Below are positions 47,445 through 55,691 of a DNA stretch of 64,000 nucleotides, one piece after another; the stretch's first letter is position 1, and every line of letters begins with the position of its first letter. The notes beneath the pieces are model-generated. The model saw nothing but the letters and a program-made list of their open reading frames with translations. It had not been told where the DNA came from and did no database searches. Where the stretch lies: positions 62,001 through 126,000 of the forward strand of contig NZ_LRPE01000013.1 of assembly GCF_001605885.1 (NCBI RefSeq), in the 5' to 3' direction. Source of the stretch: Acinetobacter lactucae. GTDB lineage: Bacteria; Pseudomonadota; Gammaproteobacteria; Pseudomonadales; Moraxellaceae. The translations under genes and the position numbers were made by a program.

Positions 47445-48791
47445 ATGAATAAATATTTGCTATGGGGCTGTATTGGTTTAGGCAGCGTGAGCAACGCTTA
47501 TGCAGAGCTTCCTCAAGAATTTGGCAAGTTAGAATTAAAACTTAACACCCGCTACTGGAACGATGAAGGCACTGCCCACCCCACGCTTGCCAACCCTTCG
47601 CCTTCGTCGAGTGAATATGAACAAAGTGCCTTAGGGCTTGAGTTAAATTATCAGTCACCTTACATCTGGGACTGGCTGGGGGTAGATGGCTCACTCTATG
47701 CAGTCACCAAGTTATTTGACTCTGGTAAGCCGAGCGCTCAGCTTTTAGAGGTTGAAAATAACGGCAAGCTCGATCAAAACTTTGCGACCTTAGGGCAGCT
47801 CTACATCAAAGCAAAACTCGGCGACAAAGGCGAAATTAAATTAGGCCGCCAGTTGCACGACTCGCTGTTGCTTAAAAGCACCAACAACCGCGCAGTGCCC
47901 GACACTTTTTCGGGTGCGAGTGGGCAGTTTCAACTGAATGATCAGCTACAGACTTACATGGCTTACTATGACCGCTGGAAACCGCGCAGCATGGACTCAT
48001 TTGAAAAACTGGTGACTGAAAATGACGAGCGCATTGATTATGTCGGTTTGCTTGGTGCCAAGTATCAATACAAAAACTGGAGCGTGAATGCCGAATATTT
48101 AAATAGCAAAGATTATTTAAAAAAGTACGGGGCGATTGCTCAATATAAATTGCCCTTTCATGGCTTGGTGTGGACATTTAACACAGGTGCTTTTTTCTCA
48201 CGTGACGATGGCAAGCTGTTTAAATGCGGTGCCGAAACCGAGCTGGACTGTGTCAAAGGCCAAGACATTAACAACCGTGGCAATGGTTATTTTGTCGATA
48301 TAAATGTGGCCAAGAATAACCTCGAAGGCGGCATTGCCATTTCAAAGTTTGATGGTTTTTGGATTGAAGATAACTTTGCCGTGCACTCCGACCGCAACTC
48401 AGTTTTGACGCAAGACCACGGCACTAACCCGTTTCCGACCTCTGCGACCATTGGCCCTGACTTTACCAATAATGATGAAACCGCCATTGCCCTTCGGCTG
48501 AAATATAACTGGAAAGACTATGTGAAAGGCTTAAAAACCGAAGCGAAGTATATTTATGGCTTTGGCGCTCACCAAAGTAACATCAGCAGTGATATTGAGG
48601 GTAAAGAGCGTTACTTTGACTTTACCGTGAGTTATGCCCTGCCGTGGGTAAAAAACTTAGATGTGCGTTATTCATTTTTACATTATGAGTCAAAGTTTGA
48701 AAATGCAAACCTAGGTGAAAAGATAAATGGTTTAACTCGGAAAGATTGGGACCAGCACCGTGTATTTATTAATTACCGTTATACATTTTAA
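47445..48791 (+). CDS. OprD-family outer-membrane porin
   Basis: A 448-residue porin. A signal peptide (LLWGCIGLGSVSNAYA) is followed by a beta-barrel with alternating short strands, the typical GLELNYQSPYIWDWLGVDGSLYAV start, KLGRQLHDS, and a C-terminal INYRYTF with final Phe. OprD porins pass small acidic or basic substrates. The ATG at 47445 follows AAGGAATTT; the reading from 47388 adds a non-secretory leader. It is the last gene of the catabolic unit. Confidence 0.88.
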   Translation: MNKYLLWGCIGLGSVSNAYAELPQEFGKLELKLNTRYWNDEGTAHPTLANPSPSSSEYEQSALGLELNYQSPYIWDWLGVDGSLYAVTKLFDSGKPSAQLLEVENNGKLDQNFATLGQLYIKAKLGDKGEIKLGRQLHDSLLLKSTNNRAVPDTFSGASGQFQLNDQLQTYMAYYDRWKPRSMDSFEKLVTENDERIDYVGLLGAKYQYKNWSVNAEYLNSKDYLKKYGAIAQYKLPFHGLVWTFNTGAFFSRDDGKLFKCGAETELDCVKGQDINNRGNGYFVDINVAKNNLEGGIAISKFDGFWIEDNFAVHSDRNSVLTQDHGTNPFPTSATIGPDFTNNDETAIALRLKYNWKDYVKGLKTEAKYIYGFGAHQSNISSDIEGKERYFDFTVSYALPWVKNLDVRYSFLHYESKFENANLGEKINGLTRKDWDQHRVFINYRYTF

Positions 48792-48797
48792 GCACAG

Positions 48798-48824
48798 GCT
48801 AAACGTTTAGTTTAGCTTTATTAT
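48798..48824 (+). terminator. Terminator after the porin gene
   Basis: GCTAAAC (48798-48804) pairs with GTTTAGC (48810-48816), followed by a T-rich tail. Confidence 0.8.
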
Positions 48825-48915
48825 TTTTATTAATTTATGGCTTTAAATAGATTAACTTTTGAGTTTAATTAAAATATAAATTTATATTTAAAATTTTTAT
48901 AATATTTTATTTAAA

Positions 48916-48949
48916 TTGAATTGACCTGTTAAAAACTTATGATTATTAT
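48916..48949 (+). promoter_or_regulatory. Promoter of the C4-like RNA
   Basis: Two near-consensus readings overlap: TTGAAT (48916) with TATGAT (48938) at 16 bases, and TTGACC (48921) with TATTAT (48944) at 17 bases. The first would start RNA at about 48950, exactly at the base of the structured element. Confidence 0.6.
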
Positions 48950-49005
48950 GGTCCCGCTGGCCTACATTGCCAGTCGGTTTTAGCAGACCGTAGATCCATG
49001 GCGGG
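48950..49005 (+). ncRNA. C4-like antisense RNA (three-way-junction structure)
   Basis: In an AT-rich gap a compact GC-rich element folds as a Y. The outer stem is CCCGC (48953-48957) with GCGGG (49001-49005). Hairpin 1 is TGGC/GCCA (48958-48961 with 48969-48972, loop CTACATT). Hairpin 2 is CGGT/ACCG (48975-48978 with 48987-48990, loop TTTAGCAG). This is the layout of the phage P1/P7 C4 antisense RNA, which is known to have many homologues in A. baumannii. Loop 2 and the following GATCC are complementary to 49096-49112 downstream. Confidence 0.65.
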
Positions 49006-49036
49006 TTATAGTTCCACTATAAGTCGTTAGACCCTT

Positions 49037-49112
49037 GCGTCCCTTTTCTTTGCGGTAGGACGGGAGGGGGACGCGCTCGCGCGTGCTGGTTCCTTGGATC
49101 CCAGTCTGCTAA
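49037..49112 (+). ncRNA. Structured downstream RNA with target for the C4-like element
   Basis: GCGTCCC (49037-49043) pairs with GGGACGC (49068-49074), and further GC-rich repeats follow. GGATC (49096-49100) and GTCTGCTAA (49104-49112) are complementary, in the right antiparallel order, to GATCC (48993-48997) and TTAGCAGAC (48980-48988) of the C4-like element. This is how C4 finds its mRNA target. Confidence 0.6.
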
Positions 49113-49123
49113 CCCCCTTTCGT

Positions 49124-49164
49124 TCTACCACCATAATCAATTGACGGTGATTTTTGGTGGTAGA
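49124..49164 (+). promoter_or_regulatory. Leader hairpin before the 11-codon ORF
   Basis: TCTACCACCA (49124-49133) pairs perfectly with TGGTGGTAGA (49155-49164). It ends 26 bases before the small ORF start and has no T run, so it is more likely a translational or stability element than a terminator. Confidence 0.55.
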
Positions 49165-49190
49165 GCTCCATAAATTTTCAGGAGTTAACC

Positions 49191-49226
49191 ATGACCTTTT
49201 TTAGATTAATCCCCTCTCCCTTATAA
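49191..49226 (+). CDS. 11-codon ORF with strong ribosome-binding site downstream of the C4-like RNA
   Basis: ATG at 49191 follows CAGGAG with ideal spacing and is read as MTFFRLIPSPL before TAA. In the P1 C4 system the antisense RNA controls a short leader ORF translationally coupled to an antirepressor gene. Here the next longer ORF starts 200 bases further on, so coupling to it is doubtful. The peptide may act as a leader or be a remnant. Confidence 0.45.
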   Translation: MTFFRLIPSPL

Positions 49227-49425
49227 ACTTTTTATTTATTTAAAATTTAGGTTTTCTATTATCTAATTTTTAAATCTATAAATTATTTTTATTTTAAAAT
49301 TTAAGTCATTTTATTTTATTGCTTTTATAGGCGGGTTAACTATTGCCTTTAAAAATGATTTTAAACTTTAAATATAGCGGTTTATTTTTTCTCATTGATA
49401 TATCCCCAATCATTACGAGAATAAT
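49227..49425. other. AT-rich gap before the small lipoprotein gene
   Basis: 199 bases of very AT-rich sequence with no clear hairpin. It should hold the promoter of the gene at 49426. Confidence 0.35.
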
Positions 49426-49710
49426 ATGAAATTTTATAAAACTATTTTAGTTTTAGGTTTGATGATCGGCGATTACAGCGTTTCGGGTTGTGGCCTCCGC
49501 ACTCAGCAGGAGTTTGAAAAAATTTGCCTGTCTGGTGGGCACAGCCAAGCCAGTTGCGACTGTATATACCAACGGCTTGAACAAGTGTATTCGCCTAAGC
49601 TCATGCAACGTCTAGAACATGTCAGTTTGCAAAGTCCTGCTCTCCCACAGGACTTTGCCCCTACTTTTTTTAGCGTGATGCGGCGGTGCGATAAAGAAGA
49701 CATGGGCTAA
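49426..49710 (+). CDS. Small Cys-containing lipoprotein, paralogue of the one at 33932
   Basis: A 94-residue precursor. The signal ends in a lipobox-like VSGC (Cys near residue 22), so it may be lipid-anchored, unlike the secreted paralogue. The body keeps the shared pattern C..GHS.ASC.CIY.RLE..YSPKLM.RL..SLQSP and a C-terminal Cys. It lies between the C4-like RNA and the defence operon. Function unknown. Confidence 0.72.
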   Translation: MKFYKTILVLGLMIGDYSVSGCGLRTQQEFEKICLSGGHSQASCDCIYQRLEQVYSPKLMQRLEHVSLQSPALPQDFAPTFFSVMRRCDKEDMG

Positions 49711-50002
49711 GCGTTTGGCTTAGCTCCCTTATCTCTGTGCCGCAATGGTGGATGACTTTAAAATCAGCGCAAAAAATTAAAGTTCTGTTGTGGCACGGGG
49801 GCCTTGGGGGAATTTCTAAATTTTTGTTATGGTACGAAAGAGATTTTATGTTCAAATAATCAATGAATAAAATAGCTATTAGAGAAGTAAAAATTCAGAA
49901 GCTAAATAACTCTATAATATATAAATTTTATAATATTTTTCAAATTCTTTCCTCTTTTATATTAATTAGAAAAATTTTATTTGCTAACTTATGATAGTTC
50001 TT
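49711..50002. other. Gap at the end of the defence operon
   Basis: 292 bases between the convergent small lipoprotein and kinase genes. No integrase, tRNA or att-like repeat was seen, and no strong terminator. Confidence 0.35.
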
Positions 50003-51475
50003 TTACATAAAACTAAGCCTTTGATAAAAATCTTTTTTTTCTAAAAGACTTGAATCATTAGGCCGTAATCTAAGCGCCAGTTTAAGATATCCAATAACAG
50101 AGCTATAATCTCTCAATTGTTCACAGACTTGAATAAGCTGCTTAACGATTTTAATTTGACGAGGTTCCCTCTCATTTAAACACTCTAATAAATCTCGTGC
50201 TTCAGAGTAGCGAGCATCTAAACCGAGGGCCACTGCTTTCAATTTCATATATTCCGGAGAGTCTACCGTATACTTAATCTTTATGTGATCAATCCATTTA
50301 TTAGCAAACAGTATATCCCTTTGCAATAATGAAACTTTGGCAATGAGTTCTAATAACTCCAAATCATCATTGAGCGTATTATTTAAAATAATATCTTGAT
50401 TTGCTCTTACTGCTTCTGATAATTCTAAGAATCTTTGATCCTTATATAAGGCAATTAAATAGTGATGAAAAGCCAATATATCTTGATCTGAATCAAATAC
50501 TTGTTTCGATAAATATGCAGCTTTTAAATATTTTCGTTCAGACAACAAATTTACAATTTTAGTAGACCAATCAGCAATTGGATCATATTGTCTTATCAAT
50601 GTCTGAGCACTGTTTAATGTTTGAAACTTAACTGCCTTCTCAAAAGCATTCTTTAAATCTACCATATTCTGAAATCTTTCTTCTGGATTTTTTTGAAGGC
50701 ATTTCAATACAAATAGATCTAACTTTTCATTTATAGAAATATTTAACTCTGATGGTTTAGGAAAATTTGTATGTCTATAAACTGCTGCTGGAGTGTTATG
50801 AGGTAGTTGTCCTGTTAAAAGCTGATATAGCAAAACACCTAAACTATATATATCACCTAAAAGTAAATCTTGAGCACTACCTTTACGACTAACTACATAA
50901 GAAAATTCTGGCGCCGAGTATAATACTGTGCCACCATTTTCTCGAGTACGTACATAAATTTCCTCTGGTAGTGCAGAACTACCAAAATCAGTTAACTTAA
51001 CTAAATCATTATCTCCAATGAGAATATTATGCGGCTTGATATCTCCATGAGATATGGGAATCTCAAGTTCTGCTAAATAATGAACTGCATTTAAAATTTG
51101 GCGATAAATTTTAAAAACACGTTCATAGCTTTGACCGAACTTGCTACCAATTACATCCATTTTTTGAGCTAAAGTTTGACTTGGAAAATATTCCATTTCA
51201 ATATAGAACCACTCTTTCTCAATACGCCCCATATCATAAATTTTAATAATATTGGGATGAGGATCTAATCCTAATAATTCTTTGCCTTCCACTAACTCTC
51301 TATCTTCTTTAGTAATGTCTTTCGGAATTTTAACAGCAACAATTTCACCATCTAAAAGGCGCTCAGCACGCCATACCCAACCATGACTTCCATCGCCTAA
51401 GCATTCTAGAAGCAAGTATTTATTACCTAGCTGCTTTTGATTTCCGGGTAAAAAATGTGCTGAACGAATATTCAC
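50003..51475 (-). CDS. Ser/Thr protein kinase with C-terminal TPR-like region (defence operon)
   Basis: A 490-residue cytoplasmic protein. The N-terminal kinase domain (about 20-275) is complete: glycine loop GDGSHGWV (27-34), VAVK Lys49, catalytic HGDIKPHN (143-150, HGD in place of HRD), DFG at 163-165 and APE at 188-190. After residue 290 come helical repeats like TPRs (KYLKAAYLSKQVFDSDQDILAFHHYLIALYKDQRFLELSE). It is the last gene of the operon; its start overlaps the previous stop by 4 bases (ATGA). It probably phosphorylates another operon product on infection, by analogy with kinase-bearing defence systems. No membrane segment. Confidence 0.88.
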   Translation of the reverse strand: MNIRSAHFLPGNQKQLGNKYLLLECLGDGSHGWVWRAERLLDGEIVAVKIPKDITKEDRELVEGKELLGLDPHPNIIKIYDMGRIEKEWFYIEMEYFPSQTLAQKMDVIGSKFGQSYERVFKIYRQILNAVHYLAELEIPISHGDIKPHNILIGDNDLVKLTDFGSSALPEEIYVRTRENGGTVLYSAPEFSYVVSRKGSAQDLLLGDIYSLGVLLYQLLTGQLPHNTPAAVYRHTNFPKPSELNISINEKLDLFVLKCLQKNPEERFQNMVDLKNAFEKAVKFQTLNSAQTLIRQYDPIADWSTKIVNLLSERKYLKAAYLSKQVFDSDQDILAFHHYLIALYKDQRFLELSEAVRANQDIILNNTLNDDLELLELIAKVSLLQRDILFANKWIDHIKIKYTVDSPEYMKLKAVALGLDARYSEARDLLECLNEREPRQIKIVKQLIQVCEQLRDYSSVIGYLKLALRLRPNDSSLLEKKDFYQRLSFM

Positions 51476-52026
51476 TTTAACAACTCACTTTTAATATCGT
51501 GCAAGCTAATACTAGTACCATTATCAACAAAATAAAATCGATTTAATATCACCGTAATAGTTGATGGCAATTGAATTCGCAGACCTTTAGAGCTTAGAAA
51601 TCCACGATAAAAAATATTTTTTAGAGCCACAAGGTCTGGAGAAGGGACTATACCTTTGCTCCAAATACTCAAAATGAGTACATCCGAACTAAATTCCCAA
51701 CGGCTACAAGCTTCCATCAAATTTTTAAGCTTACATTCAATTTTATGCTGATCTTGAAGTCCTTGATAACGTTCAAACTCTATTAAACAACTCGGATGGT
51801 CCTGATGGCTCTTGAACCATCCCGAATCAGAGCGTATATCTGCAGCATGTGTATTTGGTGCAGGACATTCAATAATAGCCATATAACCTTTTTCATGCCC
51901 AAAAGTGTTCCAAATACTGCAACCAATACTATGAACAAATACATCTCGATCACCCAACAGACCATTTGTCATGATCGGAAAGTATCGTTGTACCCATTCA
52001 ATGGAAGGTACACTAGTATTAACCAT
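51472..52026 (-). CDS. Small protein of unknown function between HerA and the kinase
   Basis: A 184-residue soluble protein rich in aromatic residues, with no motif I recognise. The start at 52026 overlaps the herA stop by 8 bases (ATGGTTAA) and its stop overlaps the kinase start, so all three are translationally coupled. The longer reading from 52071 adds residues only inside herA. Adjacent placement suggests a kinase substrate or adaptor, but the sequence does not show this. Confidence 0.75.
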   Translation of the reverse strand: MVNTSVPSIEWVQRYFPIMTNGLLGDRDVFVHSIGCSIWNTFGHEKGYMAIIECPAPNTHAADIRSDSGWFKSHQDHPSCLIEFERYQGLQDQHKIECKLKNLMEACSRWEFSSDVLILSIWSKGIVPSPDLVALKNIFYRGFLSSKGLRIQLPSTITVILNRFYFVDNGTSISLHDIKSELLK

Positions 52027-53704
52027 TAAAACTGCCCCAGACACGTAATACCTCTGGAGATTCACCACCATGAGTTAAGGCTTTACTACCCACTTTCACT
52101 AATAATGGCGCAGGGATTGAACGACCACAGACTAACGCCTCACCTGTAGATAAACTTGGTAATTCATCTAAATCAGCCTTACTCACCATATCAGATGCTT
52201 TGGCAATAAAACGTTGGTCATCTGGGTTTTTTAATCTCATTGTGATTAATGTATTACATTGAGACGTAACATCAGAATCAAGTTTAGATGGTCGCTGACT
52301 AACGATTCCAAATCCAACACCAAACTTACGCCCTTCACCTGCAATCTTTTTGATGACTCTATGACTTACAGCGTTTCCGCCTGCTGGTGCAAAGCTATGC
52401 CCTTCTTCATAGATAATAAAACACGGTCTAAGTGGATCAGTTTTGCTTGATGCGGCTTTCAAGATTTCACTAGACAGCAAAGCACATACGACTTGTTTTG
52501 CTGTGTCGCTTAAACCTTGTAAATCCACTACAACGAGGCGACCTTGCTGATTTGTCGGACGCCCAACCATTTTATAAATATCTGTTGGTTCTTTCATTGT
52601 TGCAGAATAAAAACTCTGTGCTTCGTTAAGCACTCGAGATAACTTCATAGAAGCAACAGCGGCACTTCGGCCGGATAGGGCTTTTGCTTCAGCTTCTGAT
52701 AAATCATCCCATTCTTTTAATTCTTCGATACCATCACCTAAGAAATATCTTAAACGATTAATATCTCTTGGTTCTGTCTTATCTGCAGCTCTCCAATAAC
52801 GAATTGCTACATCGAGCACACGTTGTTGTGGTTCCGTCAAACCAGGTAAAATTTCTGCAATATCATCCATTTCAAAATGGTCAAACTGCAAAGCAAGTGG
52901 AATATTTTTACTCGCGTATTTGTACTTAAATGATTCTTGCTGAGGTGAATAAATCTGAATCCCTGCTCCAGCTTTTTGTAACTTTTTAAAAGTTTCTTTA
53001 ATTTTAGGTAGGATTTCTTGATCTCGTACATCTTCAATATCTTCAAGATGATCAGAGAACTGCAACTCACCTTTAGATAAAGCTTTTCCATACTCACCAT
53101 GTGGATCAAATACAACGACTGTTCCATTATTTAAGGTAACCAATCTTTCAATGATTCGACCAACAGTATAAGACTTACCTGAACCCGTCATCGCTAAAAT
53201 GGCCATGTGCTCAGTCACTAATTTATTCACATCAATAAATACAGGTACAGTGTTTTGGCCTTTGTCATAGCCAACTAAATTACCCAAATGTAGACTTGTA
53301 TGCTCATTGAACTCATAAAAATCACTTAAAAACTGAAAATCGACAGTCTCAACAGATGTACCAGGATTTAAAGGACGACGAGGGATTTTAATTTGACGGG
53401 TCTGTGGATCTCGATAACCAACCAACTCTACATGCGCATAAATATTTTCACCAGTTACGCTAGCACCTGGTAATAACTCTAATTCAGTGACACCATCACC
53501 AAAACCAGAGTTATATAACATATTAGATCGGTTAATTTTAACTACACGGCCAAGAACAGCCACCTCTCTTTCATCTTGACGCTCTTGGTGCATAATACGC
53601 ACAAACTCTCCACGGCGCACAGAAAAAGAATCTTGAATGACCATTGTTAATTGGCTTGTATCACCTGTATTTCCAACTAATTTCCCTAGTACTTTGTAAC
53701 CCAT
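52019..53704 (-). CDS. HerA-like DNA translocase ATPase
   Basis: A 561-residue HerA/FtsK-superfamily ATPase. The N-terminal HAS-barrel (residues 1-95) is followed by Walker A AMTGSGKS (about 171-178), Walker B FIIYEEGH (about 429-436) and the SQRPSKLDSDV sensor motif typical of HerA. HerA hexamers pump DNA and activate the NurA nuclease. A NurA-like gene sits 1 base upstream. The ATG at 53704 is chosen because AGGGGAAG lies before it; the reading from 53728 starts inside nurA. Confidence 0.92.
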   Translation of the reverse strand: MGYKVLGKLVGNTGDTSQLTMVIQDSFSVRRGEFVRIMHQERQDEREVAVLGRVVKINRSNMLYNSGFGDGVTELELLPGASVTGENIYAHVELVGYRDPQTRQIKIPRRPLNPGTSVETVDFQFLSDFYEFNEHTSLHLGNLVGYDKGQNTVPVFIDVNKLVTEHMAILAMTGSGKSYTVGRIIERLVTLNNGTVVVFDPHGEYGKALSKGELQFSDHLEDIEDVRDQEILPKIKETFKKLQKAGAGIQIYSPQQESFKYKYASKNIPLALQFDHFEMDDIAEILPGLTEPQQRVLDVAIRYWRAADKTEPRDINRLRYFLGDGIEELKEWDDLSEAEAKALSGRSAAVASMKLSRVLNEAQSFYSATMKEPTDIYKMVGRPTNQQGRLVVVDLQGLSDTAKQVVCALLSSEILKAASSKTDPLRPCFIIYEEGHSFAPAGGNAVSHRVIKKIAGEGRKFGVGFGIVSQRPSKLDSDVTSQCNTLITMRLKNPDDQRFIAKASDMVSKADLDELPSLSTGEALVCGRSIPAPLLVKVGSKALTHGGESPEVLRVWGSFNG

Positions 53705-53705
53705 T

Positions 53706-54842
53706 TTATTCTTCCCCTTCCAAACCATCTAGCCAACCTAATTCGACTTCATTTTGCTTTACTGCGTTATGTAAACCTTTACGATAAAACTCCCCGAATT
53801 GAGGCAATATATTTAATTGTTGATATCCTAGTAATTGTGGCAATGGCATAGCTTTCCCTTTATTTTGCATATCCAGTGTCATTAATCTTGATGCCACGAT
53901 ATCAAGTGATTTGCTGGTCCAAGCTGGTTCATCTCCAACGAGTTGCACGAACTTAATTTGTCCCTGTCTAGAGCTTCTAAAATGAAAGCCGATTAAACCT
54001 TGTTGTACTTCTTGAACAGGTTCAATTCGTTTTTCTGATTGATGTGATCTAAAAGCTATGGTTCTTGTAAAATTTCCAAGTATTCCATTAATAAATCTTA
54101 AATCCCCAATCCCTATAAGCTGTTCTTCAATTTCATCTAACTGCTTAATCATGTGAGCATCAAATCCATCATTTTCAAGGATCTGACTCCTACCTTCAGC
54201 AGTTCTTAAATCCTGCTTAGCAATACTCACAATTGCTGAAAATCGCTCAGCTAAAATACTTGCTACGACTGGTCCATTGGGATGCCAAGGAAAAATTGAT
54301 TGGCGATACGTATCCCAGAAATTTTCAATTAATTTTTTAGTTTTTTCATATTCCTGTTTATGTTTCTTATGTCTGTCAAGTGGAGCCATATCTCTTGCTA
54401 GAAAGAAAGGCGTATCAATTAAGATAAGATTATAGCTATGAGCAGAATTGAAAATCTTTTCCAGCAATGAATAAGTTTGTCGAATCTGTATTAACTCTAA
54501 ACGTTTGGCTTGAGCTTCAAAATCAATATCATCTAATTCAGAAATACTGTCTGTTGCTCCAGAACTTAATTTATTTTGTTCAATCAATAGATCTATACGG
54601 ACAGCCGCGCTGACATAAATGAAGCCACCCAACGCTTTTGTGACACACGATCTTGTAGAAATACCTGCCACACTCATATCGACCATACTTAATTTTGGTA
54701 CAGGTTTAACCAATCCTACATCGCGAAATATTGGAGCAATTCGCTCAATATCTCGAATATTTTTTAATATTCGGCCAGCACTGCCTGGTAATCTTAATTG
54801 ACTGTCAATCGCAAGAGATTGAGCAAGATTTATTGTTTTCAA
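53706..54842 (-). CDS. NurA-like nuclease partner of HerA
   Basis: A 378-residue protein. NurA hallmarks are the early acidic residue in SMVDMSVAG (Asp55), the second acidic strand LILIDTPFF (Asp143), the basic VSIAKQDLRT segment and the C-terminal GQIKFVQLVGD...MPLPQLLGYQ (NurA usually ends its core with GYPxPLxxAH). The usual His of that last motif is replaced here, so activity must be checked. It starts with TTG at 54842 with AAAGGA before it and is coupled to herA. Family call is by motif and context. Confidence 0.75.
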   Translation of the reverse strand: MKTINLAQSLAIDSQLRLPGSAGRILKNIRDIERIAPIFRDVGLVKPVPKLSMVDMSVAGISTRSCVTKALGGFIYVSAAVRIDLLIEQNKLSSGATDSISELDDIDFEAQAKRLELIQIRQTYSLLEKIFNSAHSYNLILIDTPFFLARDMAPLDRHKKHKQEYEKTKKLIENFWDTYRQSIFPWHPNGPVVASILAERFSAIVSIAKQDLRTAEGRSQILENDGFDAHMIKQLDEIEEQLIGIGDLRFINGILGNFTRTIAFRSHQSEKRIEPVQEVQQGLIGFHFRSSRQGQIKFVQLVGDEPAWTSKSLDIVASRLMTLDMQNKGKAMPLPQLLGYQQLNILPQFGEFYRKGLHNAVKQNEVELGWLDGLEGEE

Positions 54843-54848
54843 AGTATT

Positions 54849-55688
54849 TTAGTCCTTTAATTGCTGAGCTAAAGGTTCGACATAATTCCAAAGATAGGAG
54901 GCTTTTAAGGCTGAAATGCCTTTGAGTGTAAGATTTTTATTTAAAATATAATTCTCTTTTTCAAGTATTTCGTATCGATTGATAAGATCTAGCTGATTCA
55001 AGTCAAAAATCCCCAATGTCTCAACTTTTTTTCCAATTTCACTAGGTGAATACTCGGGTAAAAGATAAACCAGTAACAAAACTGTATAATCTAGTTTGTT
55101 AAGCGTATAACTCTCAACAACCTCAGGGGTATGAGTTTCAATTGATTTTGTACCACAATGAACAATAAACCAATTCAACCACGCTTTCACATGATTTGCT
55201 TCATCAAGAAGGCTAACTGACCATATGGGTAAGGTTGTAATCGCAAATATGCCACTATTTGAGTGTTTTCGAATATAACGCGTGTGAACTAAGTCACCTA
55301 TATGATGTTTAACTTGTTCATAACTACCGCTATATCCACTTAATGACTGCAATATTTCTGACTGTAGGATTTGAAAGTCAAACACTCTATTTTCACAGAG
55401 ACTATGTTCTAGATATTCAAGTTTCCAATCTAGGCCGAAAGTTGTTTGCTTAGAGAGTTTCATTAGCTGTTCATCAGGCTCGAGTATCAAGAGTACACAT
55501 CCTGCCTGTTGAGACCAGTCTACATAACTCTCAATATTGTCTGCGTTCAACTCTTTAGCACTGATTAACAATAATCCAGATATAGGTAAAGTCTGACCTG
55601 TAATTTCAGGCTTAATCAATCGTTTTAAAATACGACCTTTACTCACACCTGATAAATATTCAGAGAGAAAAATCAAAGTCTTCTCCAC
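54849..55688 (-). CDS. Unknown defence-operon protein with possible winged-helix C-terminus
   Basis: A 279-residue protein starting with GTG at 55688. The N-terminal half has alternating strands and helices (SGLLLISAKELN, GCVLLILEPDE) suggesting a Rossmann-like fold; the C-terminal 80 residues (LDYTVLLLVYLLPEYSPSEIGKKVE ... LTLKGISALK) look like a winged helix. No catalytic motif is recognised. It lies 3 bases after the large ATPase gene and 6 before nurA, so it is part of the same machine. Confidence 0.72.
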   Translation of the reverse strand: MEKTLIFLSEYLSGVSKGRILKRLIKPEITGQTLPISGLLLISAKELNADNIESYVDWSQQAGCVLLILEPDEQLMKLSKQTTFGLDWKLEYLEHSLCENRVFDFQILQSEILQSLSGYSGSYEQVKHHIGDLVHTRYIRKHSNSGIFAITTLPIWSVSLLDEANHVKAWLNWFIVHCGTKSIETHTPEVVESYTLNKLDYTVLLLVYLLPEYSPSEIGKKVETLGIFDLNQLDLINRYEILEKENYILNKNLTLKGISALKASYLWNYVEPLAQQLKD

Positions 55689-55691
55689 TTA

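Noticed and set aside
48916..49710. Prophage remnant
   Set aside because: The C4-like RNA suggests phage origin, but no integrase, repressor, structural gene or att repeat lies nearby.
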